Assembly (NCBI RefSeq): GCF_003160695.1
Contig: NZ_QGDD01000011.1
Coordinates: forward strand, 89,365 to 153,364
DNA from: Nocardioides silvaticus
GTDB taxonomy: Bacteria; Actinomycetota; Actinomycetes; Propionibacteriales; Nocardioidaceae
Length of the DNA stretch: 64,000 bases
Direction: 5' to 3'
The translations under genes were made by a program, and so were the position numbers. Below the pieces are notes generated by a model. It saw nothing but the letters and a program-made list of their open reading frames with translations. It made no database searches and had not been told where the DNA came from. Position 1 is the first letter of the stretch. Each line of letters begins with the position of its first letter. Below, piece by piece: positions 8,484 to 16,924 of the stretch.

Positions 8484-9563
8484 TCAGGCGAAGTCCTCCG
8501 CCGTGGGGCTCTCGCCGGCGAGCGCGGCCTCGATGATGGGAATGCCCTTCTCGATGGCGTACGGCGCGCTCAGGACGGTCGCCCAGTCCATGGCCCACAT
8601 GAAGGTGTCGGTCGAGGCGTAGGTCAGCCAGATCGCGTTGCCGTCGACCACGGACTGGAGCCGGGAGACCACCGGGCTCTTCTGCACGTCGGGGATCGCG
8701 CCCTCGTCGGTGCACCAGACCACGAGGTCGAGGTCGCCGACGAGGTCGAGCTCCTCGGCGCTGATCTCCTTCTGGTACTCGTCGCCGACGATGTCCTGGA
8801 GCTCGGGGGCGAGGGAGAAGCCCACCGACGTCAGGAAGGTCGAGCGCGGCGCCTGCTCGCCCAGGACGTAGTAGGCGCCGGTATAGGCCTCGGCGTGCGA
8901 GGCGGTGAGGTCGCCCCAGTCCGGGTGCTCCTCCCGGACCCGGGCGAACTCGGCGTCGAGTGCTTCGACCGCGGCCCGGGCCTCCTGCTCCTTGCCGACG
9001 CACTGGCCGATGAGCAGGGTGTGCGGGCCGTAGGGCACGGCGCTGTCCTGATAGCCCTCGGGCGGGCCCACCACCGGTGCGATCTTGCTGAGCGTCTCGT
9101 AGTCCTTCTTGCTGATGCCGCCGCTCACCATCGTGATCAGGTCGGGCGCCAGCGCGGCGATCTTCTCGAACTCCAGGTCGTAGAAGCGCACCTCCTCGGG
9201 CTTCTCGGGGAAGCCGCTCTCGTTCCACGGGAAGACCGGGTCGTACCAGTCGTCGAGGAACGACCCGATCGCGATCGGCACGATCCCGAGGGCGATGAGC
9301 GGGTCGCAGTCGGTCTGCCCGAGCGCGAGCACCCGCTGCGGCGCGGCCTGGATGGTGGTGTCGCCGAACCGGTGGGTGACGGTGACCGGGAACGCCGCGG
9401 CGTCGGAGCCGCCGTCCCCGTTGCCCCCGCCGGCGGCCGGCGCGTCGTTCGCGTCGTTGGTGCAGCCCTGCAGGGCGGCGACCGCGAGCCCGCCCCCGAG
9501 CACGGACAGGAATCCACGACGGCCGAGTCCGCTGGGTGTGTCGTTGCGTGTCGCTGGTGTCAT
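8484..9563 (-). CDS. Iron-siderophore ABC transporter substrate-binding lipoprotein
   Basis: This is a 359-residue extracytoplasmic binding protein (FepB/FhuD-like, TroA superfamily) and the first gene of the siderophore operon. The N-terminus combines a twin-arginine-like motif RRGFLS (residues 15-20) with a lipobox LQGC (Cys about 34), followed by a Gly/Asp-rich linker, so it is probably a membrane-anchored lipoprotein, possibly Tat-exported. The mature domain shows VLALGQTDCDPLIALG and YDLEFEKIAALAPDLI, typical of the family. GGGGAAA acts as ribosome site before the ATG. A half DtxR/IdeR-like site lies upstream, consistent with iron repression, which remains inference. Confidence 0.92.
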   Translation of the reverse strand: MTPATRNDTPSGLGRRGFLSVLGGGLAVAALQGCTNDANDAPAAGGGNGDGGSDAAAFPVTVTHRFGDTTIQAAPQRVLALGQTDCDPLIALGIVPIAIGSFLDDWYDPVFPWNESGFPEKPEEVRFYDLEFEKIAALAPDLITMVSGGISKKDYETLSKIAPVVGPPEGYQDSAVPYGPHTLLIGQCVGKEQEARAAVEALDAEFARVREEHPDWGDLTASHAEAYTGAYYVLGEQAPRSTFLTSVGFSLAPELQDIVGDEYQKEISAEELDLVGDLDLVVWCTDEGAIPDVQKSPVVSRLQSVVDGNAIWLTYASTDTFMWAMDWATVLSAPYAIEKGIPIIEAALAGESPTAEDFA

Positions 9564-9589
9564 GGTGTTTCCCCGGTTGGTTGAGGGTT

Positions 9590-9608
9590 CTCGAAGGTTA
9601 GGACGGCT
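9590..9608 (-). promoter_or_regulatory. Possible DtxR/IdeR half-site before the siderophore operon
   Basis: On the minus strand, CCTAACCTTC, 27-36 bp upstream of the binding-protein ATG, matches the right half of the actinobacterial DtxR/IdeR consensus (AGGTTAGs/CTAACCT). The other half (GCAGCCGTC) matches poorly. The TAACCT inside it could also be a -10 element. Only one good half-site is visible, so this is weak evidence for iron control. Confidence 0.3.
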
Positions 9609-9689
9609 GCCGGCTCTCGCGCTTTGGCGAGATCCAACGAGCGCCGTCGTGGTGTTGTGCGGCTCGATAACCGACAGCGGGACGGCCCA

Positions 9690-11276
9690 TCAGGCCCTCC
9701 AGCTGCGGCCGCCGACGACCGTCCCGAGGACAGCGGTGCCGGCGATGGCGGACGGGTGGACGCGCAGCGGGTTCTCCGCCAGCAGGGTGAGGTCGGCCAG
9801 GTGCCGCGGCGCGACCCGGCCGAGCCGGTCCTCGCGGCGCAGCGCCCAGGCGGCGTTCACCGTGAACGCCTCGAGCGCGTGGCGGACGGCGATCCGTTCG
9901 TCCCCGGCGAGGACCTGGCCCCCGCTGGTGGTGCGCTCGACGAGGGTCTGGATCGCCCGCAGCGGGTTCCCGGGGAGCGGCCGGTCGGTGCTGCCGACGA
10001 GCGGGATGCCGTGGTCGAGGAAGGACCGGCCGCGGTAGAGCCACGTCGTCCGGAGCTGGCCGAGCTGGACGGCGTAGGCGTCGCCGAAGTCGTAGAGGAA
10101 CGACGGCTGGGAGACGACGGCGACGCCGAGCGCGGCGAGTCGCGGGAGCTGGTCGTCGCGGACCACCCCGCCGTGCTCGATGCGGTGCCTGCTGTCGGGG
10201 CGCGGGTAGGCCGCCTGTGCCTTCTCGAGCGCCTCGATCGCGAGGTCGAGGGCGGCGTCGCCGATCGCGTGCAGGGCCATCTGCCAGCCGGCGCGGTGGC
10301 CGTCGACGATGGCGTCGAGCATCTCCGAGGGGTCCTGTCGCCAGACGCCGACGTTGTCGGTGCCCTCGAAGGGGGTCGTCATCCGCGCGGTCTCGACCTG
10401 CATGCCCCCGTCGATGACGACCTTCTGCGCGGCGATGCCGAGCCAGTCGGACCCGAACCCGCTGCGCAGCCCCAGGTCCAGGCCGCGGCGGAACCCGTCG
10501 GCTGCGCTGGTGCCGATCTCGCGGAGCACGTCCATGCTCGGCATCAGCTGCATCCGGACAGGGAGCCGACCCGCCTCGAGGAGGAGCTGGTACGACGCGC
10601 CGTCGGCCGGGCTCAGGGCGCCGATCTCACCGCCGTTGCCCGCGTCGACGCAGGTGGTGATCCCTTCGCGCCGCGCCTGCTCCGCCGCGCGCTGGATGAG
10701 GGAGGCGACCTCCTCGATCGAGTAGGGCAGCCGCTGCTCGGCCACCGCGGACTGCTCGGCCTCCTTGAACAGTCCGGCCGCGGCGTCCGTCCCGGTGCGC
10801 TGCTCGGCGCCGACCCCGGCGAGCACGGCGACCGAGACGACCGAGGCGTGCCCGGAGATCTGCCGAACCCACACCTTGCGGCCGCCGGCGGCCCGGTCGA
10901 GCTCGTCGGCGGTCAGGTGCCGGCCCAGCACCCGGTGGTCGTAGCCGCCGACCTCGACCCAGTCGTCCTCGGCGAGGGGCGCCGCCGCCTCCGCGATCAG
11001 GTCGAGCACCGCGTCCGTGGTCCCGCACCCGCTGATGTCGATCGACGCCATGGTCTGGCCGGTGAGCTCGAGGTGGGTGTGCGCGTCGACGAAGCCCGGC
11101 ACCACACAGGCGCCGTCGAGGTCCGTCCGCTCCGCGGCGTCCCAGCCGTCGAGCTGCTCGTCGAGCCCGACGACGCGACCGTCCAGGACCCCGATCCGCC
11201 GCGCCTCGGGCCGCTTCGGATCCAGGGTCACGACGTCGGCGTTCTCGATCAGGAGGTCGAGGACTGGTCGGCGCAT
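9690..11276 (-). CDS. Metal-dependent amidohydrolase (YtcJ-like)
   Basis: This is an amidohydrolase of the YtcJ/DUF-amidohydrolase_3 group, 528 residues from the chosen start. It has GFVDAHTHLEL (metal-binding HxH) near residue 65, a central HAIGDAALD histidine, RIEHGG near 365, and VGSTDRPL with the late aspartate, followed by NAAWALRREDRLGRV. Such enzymes hydrolyse N-acyl or cyclic amide bonds; the substrate is unknown. An in-frame ATG at 11360 adds 28 residues with no homology-like content. The ATG at 11276 is preferred because the beta-sandwich begins there and TACTGT lies 6 nt upstream, a leaderless -10 position. The PucR regulator gene upstream is a plausible controller. Confidence 0.88.
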   Translation of the reverse strand: MRRPVLDLLIENADVVTLDPKRPEARRIGVLDGRVVGLDEQLDGWDAAERTDLDGACVVPGFVDAHTHLELTGQTMASIDISGCGTTDAVLDLIAEAAAPLAEDDWVEVGGYDHRVLGRHLTADELDRAAGGRKVWVRQISGHASVVSVAVLAGVGAEQRTGTDAAAGLFKEAEQSAVAEQRLPYSIEEVASLIQRAAEQARREGITTCVDAGNGGEIGALSPADGASYQLLLEAGRLPVRMQLMPSMDVLREIGTSAADGFRRGLDLGLRSGFGSDWLGIAAQKVVIDGGMQVETARMTTPFEGTDNVGVWRQDPSEMLDAIVDGHRAGWQMALHAIGDAALDLAIEALEKAQAAYPRPDSRHRIEHGGVVRDDQLPRLAALGVAVVSQPSFLYDFGDAYAVQLGQLRTTWLYRGRSFLDHGIPLVGSTDRPLPGNPLRAIQTLVERTTSGGQVLAGDERIAVRHALEAFTVNAAWALRREDRLGRVAPRHLADLTLLAENPLRVHPSAIAGTAVLGTVVGGRSWRA

Positions 11277-11393
11277 GCCAGGACAGTAGGTTCGCCGACG
11301 GGCGCGGATCTTCGTCGCGATCAGGAGGCTGTGAGCCCCGACCTTGTCGCAGACCACCAAGCCGCGTGGGGCGTACCCCTCGGGAGCGCGCGG

Positions 11394-13055
11394 TCAGCTG
11401 CGGTCGGCCAGGCGCAGCTGCAACCAGGCGACCAGCCGGACGTCGGGGTCGTCGAGGTCGAGGTCGAACAGCTCCTGCAGCCGCCGGATCCGGTAGCGGA
11501 GCGTGTTCTCGTGGATGTTCAGCGTCTTCGCGCCCCTCGAGGTGTCGCCGAACGCGTCGAGGTAGGCGAGCAGCGACTCCGCGTAGGTGGTGTTGCGGTC
11601 GCGGTCGTGCTCCCGGATCGCCTCGAGCGGGTCGCCGGGCAGCGCGAGGTTCAGGGTCCCGCCGGCGGCGAGCTCGTCGAGCACCACCCGGCTGCGCATC
11701 GCCTCGATCGAGGCGACCAGCTCCTCGCCACCGGAGTTGAGCAGCGCGGTCAGGGTCATGTCGGCGAGCCGTCTGCTGTCGGCCAGGCCCTCCAGGTCGT
11801 CGGTCGTCGGGCCGATGCCGATGCGCAGCGTCACACCCGTCGTACGACGCACGGTGTCGCTCACCTCGCGCGCGAACCGCAGCAGGGTGCGGCCTCTCGG
11901 CGTGGAGCGGTGGGCGGGCATCACCGCGTAGATGCGGTCGTCCATCGCCGTCGCGAGCGCGCGCGGGTGCCAGGCCTCGCAGTAGAGGTTGATCATGTTG
12001 ATCGTCCGGGCCAGGCCCAGCTCGGGCGTCTCGTCGGCGTACTCGGCCGACTCGGCCGAGATGGCGAGCACGGTGGTCGGCGTCGCGGCCGGGAGGCCGA
12101 CGAGCGCCGCGGCGGCAGCGGGACCGATGCGACCGGCGAGCAGCTGGGCGAGCACCTCGCCGCGGTTCCACCGCCGCCCGTTCTCCTGCTGCCGGATCTG
12201 GAGCAGGTGCAGCGCGGTCACGGTCGCGGCGTCCTCGAGGGCCTGCACCGCGCCCTTGCGCAACGGCGGGTCCCAGTCGAGCACCCAGATCATCCCGAGC
12301 AGCTCCCCGCCCGCGCGCACCGACATCGCGAGCCGGCTGGCGTGGATCGGGTTGTCGCTCTGGAAGTGCAGCGGCTTCTCGGAGTTGCGCACCCGCAGGT
12401 AGTTCTCCGCGTCCCCCTCGCGCACCGGGGTCTGGCGCTCGGTGATGCTGTGCAGCCGGATCTCGTCGATCTTCTGGTGCGGCAGGTTCGAGTAGGCGAA
12501 CATCCGGCCGTTGTGGTCCTCGATCGAGGTCGCGCCGCCCACGCTGTAGGCGATCGCGTTCGCGAGCGCGAACAGGTCGCCCGGGCGGACCTCCGCATAG
12601 GCCGGGGTCGCCGTCGACTGGGCGTCGACGACGGCACTGACCAGCTTGTCGAGGTCGCGCCACGACGTCTCGTCGGGCGCCACCATCAGTGCCACGCCGG
12701 CCGCCTCGGCGATGGCGATCACCGCGCGCAGGTCGTCGGTGCGGGCCTTGACCACCACGCACGCGTAACCGTGCCCGCCCGCCTGGGCGATGGTGTCGCC
12801 GATGCCCTCGTCGCTCGGGCGGGCACCGACCAGGAGCAGCACGCCGCCGGGGTGGTCCGGCACGGGGTCGCCGACGTCGTGGATCACGCAGTCGCCGGTG
12901 ATCGGCCGGGGCTCGGCGGGGAGCCAGCCCGGGTAGAGCTGGAGCGGTGCTGCGATCGCGACCAGGTCGGCGGCGGTGATGCCGCCGCCGCTGCCGCGCG
13001 GGCTCTGCATCGCCTGATCGTACTGATCAGCCGGCTCCCGCGGCGCGGTCTTCAT
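11394..13055 (-). CDS. PucR-family transcriptional regulator
   Basis: This 553-residue regulator has an N-terminal purine-catabolism-type sensor region (about 20-180, with GGVLLLVGARPSDE and KARTDDLRAVIAIAE), a middle GAF-like/GGDEF-related region and a C-terminal PucR-type helix-turn-helix (GAKTLNIHENTLRYRIRRL, close to the end). Members usually control catabolism of purines, amino acids or related nitrogen compounds. It begins inside TGATGA at the end of the VIT1 gene (start and stop share a base), so the two are translationally coupled. The amidohydrolase follows 117 bp downstream and is a likely target. An upstream in-frame ATG/GTG extension overlaps the VIT1 gene and is not needed. Confidence 0.9.
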   Translation of the reverse strand: MKTAPREPADQYDQAMQSPRGSGGGITAADLVAIAAPLQLYPGWLPAEPRPITGDCVIHDVGDPVPDHPGGVLLLVGARPSDEGIGDTIAQAGGHGYACVVVKARTDDLRAVIAIAEAAGVALMVAPDETSWRDLDKLVSAVVDAQSTATPAYAEVRPGDLFALANAIAYSVGGATSIEDHNGRMFAYSNLPHQKIDEIRLHSITERQTPVREGDAENYLRVRNSEKPLHFQSDNPIHASRLAMSVRAGGELLGMIWVLDWDPPLRKGAVQALEDAATVTALHLLQIRQQENGRRWNRGEVLAQLLAGRIGPAAAAALVGLPAATPTTVLAISAESAEYADETPELGLARTINMINLYCEAWHPRALATAMDDRIYAVMPAHRSTPRGRTLLRFAREVSDTVRRTTGVTLRIGIGPTTDDLEGLADSRRLADMTLTALLNSGGEELVASIEAMRSRVVLDELAAGGTLNLALPGDPLEAIREHDRDRNTTYAESLLAYLDAFGDTSRGAKTLNIHENTLRYRIRRLQELFDLDLDDPDVRLVAWLQLRLADRS

Positions 13056-13789
13056 CAGAGGACGCTGATCCCGAGGAGGGTGCCGGCGCCGTATGTGCAG
13101 GCCGCCGCCAGGGCGCCGTACCCCAGCTGCCGCAGGGCTCCCCACCACCAGGTGGTCGCGGTGAACGCGGAGGCGACCGCACCGGCCAGCAGCAGCCCGA
13201 CCGCGCCGGCCGCCAGCCCGGCGGGCAGCGAGTCCGAGCCCGCGAGGTAGGGGAGGAGCGGCACCAGCGCGCCGATCGCGAACATGAGGAACGAGGAGAT
13301 GGCGGCGGCTCCCGGGCTCGCCTTCTCCTCGGGGTCGAGCCCCAGCTCCTGCGCCACGTGGAGGCGGACGGCGCGCCGCGGGTCGCGGTGCACCTCGCCG
13401 GCCGCGGTCGCCGCGGTCCGTTCGGTCATGCCCATCCCCACGAACATCCCCGCCAGCTCGGCGACCTCGGCGCGCGGGTTCTCCGCGATCTCCTTGGCCT
13501 CGACCGCCACCTCCTTGTCGATCGCCTCGTTCTGCGTCGAGACCGACGCGTACTCACCGAGCGCCATCGAGAAGGCGCCCGCGACGAGGCCGGCGAGCCC
13601 GGCGGTGACGACGACCGTGGAGGAGGCGCCGGTCGCGCCGACGCCGGCGACGAGGGAGACGTTGGTGACCAGGCCGTCCATCGCGCCGAACGTCGCGGCC
13701 CGGAGCCAACCGCCGGAGATGTCGGTGTGGACGTGGCCGACCTCGTCGGCTCCGATGGGCTCGGTCTCGGGTCCGTCCGCTGGAGTCAT
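13055..13789 (-). CDS. VIT1/CCC1 family iron/manganese transporter
   Basis: This 244-residue integral membrane protein belongs to the vacuolar-iron-transporter family. The first helix region carries AATFGAMDGLVTNVSLVAGV, the signature of the family, and GAFSMALGEYASVSTQNE follows. There is a charged cytoplasmic domain (EIAENPRAEVAELAGMFVGMG...) that binds metal in characterised homologues, then three further helices. Members export Fe2+ or Mn2+ from the cytoplasm. The ATG at 13789 fits the family start; a longer open frame runs into the divergent gene and is rejected. It is coupled to the PucR regulator by overlap and faces a divergent membrane-protein operon. Confidence 0.9.
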   Translation of the reverse strand: MTPADGPETEPIGADEVGHVHTDISGGWLRAATFGAMDGLVTNVSLVAGVGATGASSTVVVTAGLAGLVAGAFSMALGEYASVSTQNEAIDKEVAVEAKEIAENPRAEVAELAGMFVGMGMTERTAATAAGEVHRDPRRAVRLHVAQELGLDPEEKASPGAAAISSFLMFAIGALVPLLPYLAGSDSLPAGLAAGAVGLLLAGAVASAFTATTWWWGALRQLGYGALAAACTYGAGTLLGISVL

Positions 13790-13794
13790 GGACA

Positions 13795-13885
13795 CAGGGG
13801 AGCCCCTGCCGCCCCTGCGCGCAAGCAAGGGAAGGCTGCTCTGGCCCCGCGTCGACGCGCCGGCTGAGCCTGACCACGCAGGCTC
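13795..13885. promoter_or_regulatory. Two inverted repeats in the divergent VIT1 / membrane-operon spacer
   Basis: The 181-bp spacer (13790-13970) contains CAGGGG-AG-CCCCTG at 13795-13808, directly before the VIT1 start, and GAGCCTG-accacg-CAGGCTC at 13866-13885. Both are perfect inverted repeats (6 and 7 bp). They could be operator sites or RNA hairpins for the divergent genes. I see no known riboswitch consensus, so the function is open. Confidence 0.4.
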
Positions 13886-13970
13886 GATGAGCCTTCCGAC
13901 AAGGTGGACCGCCGAACTTTGACGTTCAGCACATCCTTCGGCGATGCCGATCGTCGCCAGGATGGTGGCC

Positions 13971-14768
13971 ATGCTCACCTCCGCCGAATGGGCCCTCGCC
14001 GTCACGGTGTTCATCGCCGCGATCGTCGAGCTGGTCGAGACGCTGACGATCGTCCTCGCGATCGGCCTCACCCGTGGTTGGCGCTCGACGCTGACCGGCG
14101 TCGCCTCCGCACTGCTGGCGCTCACGGCCTTCACCGCGATCGCCGGCTACTCGCTGGCGACCTGGCTCCCCGAGGCCGCCCTGCAGCTGGCCGTCGGCGC
14201 GCTGATGCTCGTCTTCGGGCTCCAGTGGCTCCGCAAGGCGGTGCTGCGGTCGAGTGGGCTGAAGTCGCTCCACGACGAGGAGGAGGAGTTCCGCGCGACG
14301 ACCGAGGCGGCCCGCAAGGCGGGCACCGACACCCGGCTCGGCCTCGACTGGTTCGCGTTCGTCGTGGCCTTCAAGGGCGTCTTCCTCGAGGGCGTGGAGA
14401 TCGTCTTCATCGTCATCACGTTCGGCCTCAGCGCCGACAGCATGCCGGTGGCGGTCATCGCCGCCTGCGCCGCCGCCGTCGTGGTCCTCGCGGCCGGTGT
14501 CGCGATCCACAAGCCGCTGTCCAACGTCCCCGAGAACACGCTCAAGTACGTCGTGGGCCTGCTGCTCGCGACGTTCGGCACCTACTGGTCGCTGGAGGGT
14601 CTCGGCATCTTCAGCGAGTCGAACGAGCCGTTGAGCTGGCTCGGGGACGACTGGGCGCTGGTCGGCCTGCTCGTCGCCTGGTTCGCGCTCTCCCGGGCGC
14701 TGGTCTGGCACTTCCGTCGCCAGGCGCCCGCGGCCACCGCACCCGTCCCGGCGACGCAGGAGGTCTGA
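13971..14768 (+). CDS. COG4280-type integral membrane protein, putative cation transporter
   Basis: This hydrophobic protein of about 265 residues has some six or seven membrane segments arranged as two related halves. Each half holds a Glu-rich membrane motif: IVELVETLTIVLAIG near residue 18 and VFLEGVEIVFIVITFG near residue 132. Paired E-x-x-E motifs recall metal permeases of the FTR1 and Gdt1 kinds, but this group is uncharacterised and the comparison is inference. It is divergent from the VIT1 metal transporter, which supports a metal-related role. The ATG at 13971 is chosen because AGGA lies 8 nt before it; ATGs at 13944 and 13962 are alternatives. It heads a six-gene run with tiny gaps. 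Confidence 0.75.
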   Translation: MLTSAEWALAVTVFIAAIVELVETLTIVLAIGLTRGWRSTLTGVASALLALTAFTAIAGYSLATWLPEAALQLAVGALMLVFGLQWLRKAVLRSSGLKSLHDEEEEFRATTEAARKAGTDTRLGLDWFAFVVAFKGVFLEGVEIVFIVITFGLSADSMPVAVIAACAAAVVVLAAGVAIHKPLSNVPENTLKYVVGLLLATFGTYWSLEGLGIFSESNEPLSWLGDDWALVGLLVAWFALSRALVWHFRRQAPAATAPVPATQEV

Positions 14769-14771
14769 GCA

Positions 14772-15008
14772 ATGGACCGGATCGGCAGGTTCGTCCGCGG
14801 TTTCGGGCGGTTCTGGTACGACTTCATCGTCGGCGACGACCCGAAGATCGCGATCGCCGTCGCGGTCGTACTCGGGCTCGGGGCGGTGCTGGTCGGCACG
14901 GCCGGTGCGACCGGCGTCGGCGTCGTCGCCGCCCTCGCAGCGCTCCTGCTCGTCGCGTTCACCGTCGCGATGCTGGTGGACGTCGGCGCGTCCCGCCGGC
15001 GCGGCTGA
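14772..15008 (+). CDS. Small two-helix membrane protein
   Basis: This is a 78-residue protein with a charged N-terminus (MDRIGRFVRGFGRFWYDFIV), two hydrophobic segments (about 25-47 and 48-68) and an Arg-rich tail. The first segment, DDPKIAIAVAVVLGLGAVLVG, is like other small actinobacterial membrane proteins of unknown role. It starts 3 bp after the COG4280 gene, so it probably accompanies that membrane protein. No function can be assigned. Confidence 0.75.
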   Translation: MDRIGRFVRGFGRFWYDFIVGDDPKIAIAVAVVLGLGAVLVGTAGATGVGVVAALAALLLVAFTVAMLVDVGASRRRG

Positions 15009-15017
15009 GGGCCGACC

Positions 15018-15656
15018 GTGCTGAACCGCTCCGAGTACGCGTGGCCCGGCTCCGACGCGGACCTGGCGCGGCTGGTGGCGGCCCACCCCTGGGTCACGCT
15101 CGTCAGCGCGACCTCCCACGGCCTCGTCGTCTCGCCACTGCCGGTCGTGCCCGATCCGGGCGCGACCGGCGTCGCCCTCCTCGGCCACCTCGCGCGGACC
15201 GACGCCGAGGAGCACGAGGTCGGCGCGTGCGACGCGGTCGTGGTCGTGCAGGGGACGCACGGCTACATCAGCCCGTCCTGGTACGCCGGCGGACCCTACG
15301 TGCCGACCTGGAACTACGTGACCGCGCACCTGCACGGCCGGCTCGAGGTGCTCGACGCCGCGGCGACGTACGACGTCCTCGAGCGCACCGTCGACCACTT
15401 CGAGTCGGCACGGCCCCGGCCGTTCCGTCTCAGCGACGTGCAGGCCTACGCCGACCGGCTCGCGCCGGCCGTCGTCGGCTTCCGCCTCGCCCCCAGCCGG
15501 GTCGACGCGAAGGCGAAGCTCAGCCAGGACAAGCCGGTCGAGGACCGGGCGGGCGTGCTCCGGGGGCTCGAGGACCCCGACGACGTCCACGGCGACCGAC
15601 GGCTCGCCACCGTGATGCGGGCGGGTGGGATCCCGCCCCGGGAGGGAGAGGCATGA
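15018..15656 (+). CDS. FMN-binding PaiB-like protein
   Basis: This 212-residue split-barrel flavoprotein is of the PaiB/FMN-binding negative transcriptional regulator family. Characteristic segments are HPWVTLVSATSHG near residue 23, LLGHLARTD, the GTHGYISPSWYA stretch and VPTWNYVTAHLHG (about residues 96-108). The name regulator comes from Bacillus PaiB; many homologues are probably flavin-dependent reductases, and which applies here is unknown. It starts with GTG 9 bp after the small membrane gene, and its stop overlaps the mvaA start as ATGA. Confidence 0.88.
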   Translation: MLNRSEYAWPGSDADLARLVAAHPWVTLVSATSHGLVVSPLPVVPDPGATGVALLGHLARTDAEEHEVGACDAVVVVQGTHGYISPSWYAGGPYVPTWNYVTAHLHGRLEVLDAAATYDVLERTVDHFESARPRPFRLSDVQAYADRLAPAVVGFRLAPSRVDAKAKLSQDKPVEDRAGVLRGLEDPDDVHGDRRLATVMRAGGIPPREGEA

Positions 15657-16924
15657 CCAGCAGCCGGATGAGCGGCTTCCGCGACCTCGGGGTCGAGGAG
15701 CGTCGGAAGCAGGTGGCCGCGTTCGCCGGCCTCGCGGACGAGGACCTCCGGGTGCTCGACCCCGGGCACGGCCTCCTCCTCGAGCAGGCCGAGCACATGG
15801 TCGAGAACGTCGTCGGGGTGCTCGGGATCCCGGTCGGCATCGCGACCAACTTCGTGGTCGGCGGCCGCGAGGTCCTGGTGCCGATGGCGACCGAGGAGCC
15901 CAGCGTGGTGGCGGCGGCGAGCAACCTGGCGCGGATGACCCGCGACCACGGCGGCTTCATCACCAGCGCCACCCCGCCGCTGATGCAGGCGCAGATCCAG
16001 GTGCTCGACGTGCCGGACCCGGCCGCCGCCCGCCAGCGTCTGCTGGTCGCGGCGCCGGAGCTGATGGCGCTCGCCGACGAGCAGGACCCGGCGCTGGTGG
16101 CGTTCGGCGGCGGCGTGCGCGACCTGGTCGTCCGGGAGGTGCCGTCCTCGCGGCAGACGTACGTCGTCGTCCACCTCGTCGTCGACGTCCGCGACGCCAT
16201 GGGCGCCAACGCGGTCAACACGATGGCGGAGGCGGTCGCGCCGCGGGTCGCCGAGATCGCCGGTGGCCGGACGCTGCTGCGGATCCTCACCAACAAGGCC
16301 GACCGCAGGGTCACCCGGGTCTCCGCGGTCTTCGACCGCGACCTGCTCGGGGGGCCGGAGGTGGTGGAGAACATGCTCGACGCCGCCGAGCTCGCGGTCG
16401 CCGACCCCTATCGGGCGGCCACCCACAACAAGGGCATCATGAACGGCATCACCGCCGTCGTGCTGGCGACCGGCAACGACACCCGGGCCGTCGAGGCGGG
16501 CGCCCACTCGCACGCGATCACGCCGGACGGGCGCTACACGTCGATGTCGCGCTACGAGCGGACCGCCGACGGGCACCTCGTCGGCACCCTCGAGCTGCCG
16601 ATGCCGGTCGGCCTGGTGGGCGGTGCGACCAAGGTCCACCCGACGGCCCGCGCCAACGTCGCGATCACCGGCGTGACCACCGCGGCCGAGCTCGCCGAGA
16701 TCATCCTCGCGGTCGGCCTCGCGCAGAACGCCGGCGCGCTGCGGGCGCTGGCCACCGAGGGGATCCAGCGCGGCCACATGTCCCTCCACGCGCGCAACGT
16801 CGCCGCCGCCGCCGGCGCCCGGCCGGAGGAGATCGCCGTCGTCGTCGAGCGGATGGTGGCCGAGCGAGCGATCCGGGCGGAGTTCGCAGAGCAGGTCCTC
16901 GCGGAGATGCGCAGCCGTGGCTGA
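15653..16924 (+). CDS. mvaA: Hydroxymethylglutaryl-CoA reductase, degradative (class II)
   Basis: This is a 423-residue class II HMG-CoA reductase. The N-terminal part shows ENVVGVLGIPVGIATNFVV with the catalytic Glu region near residue 50, then DAMGANAVNTMAE (NAD(P)-binding region, about 180), THNKGIMNGI with the catalytic Lys near 260, LELPMPVGLVGG, and the late QRGHMSLHAR histidine. Class II enzymes run mainly as NAD+-dependent oxidation of mevalonate to HMG-CoA, though some work in synthesis. The start overlaps the PaiB gene and the end overlaps the CoA-transferase, so the three are one unit. No other mevalonate-pathway gene and no HMG-CoA lyase is visible here, which supports a catabolic or modified role. 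Confidence 0.93.
   Translation: MTSSRMSGFRDLGVEERRKQVAAFAGLADEDLRVLDPGHGLLLEQAEHMVENVVGVLGIPVGIATNFVVGGREVLVPMATEEPSVVAAASNLARMTRDHGGFITSATPPLMQAQIQVLDVPDPAAARQRLLVAAPELMALADEQDPALVAFGGGVRDLVVREVPSSRQTYVVVHLVVDVRDAMGANAVNTMAEAVAPRVAEIAGGRTLLRILTNKADRRVTRVSAVFDRDLLGGPEVVENMLDAAELAVADPYRAATHNKGIMNGITAVVLATGNDTRAVEAGAHSHAITPDGRYTSMSRYERTADGHLVGTLELPMPVGLVGGATKVHPTARANVAITGVTTAAELAEIILAVGLAQNAGALRALATEGIQRGHMSLHARNVAAAAGARPEEIAVVVERMVAERAIRAEFAEQVLAEMRSRG

Noticed and set aside
13790..13970. A manganese (yybP-ykoY) riboswitch ahead of the VIT1 or COG4280 gene.
   Set aside because: The conserved loop sequences of that riboswitch were not found; only simple inverted repeats are visible.
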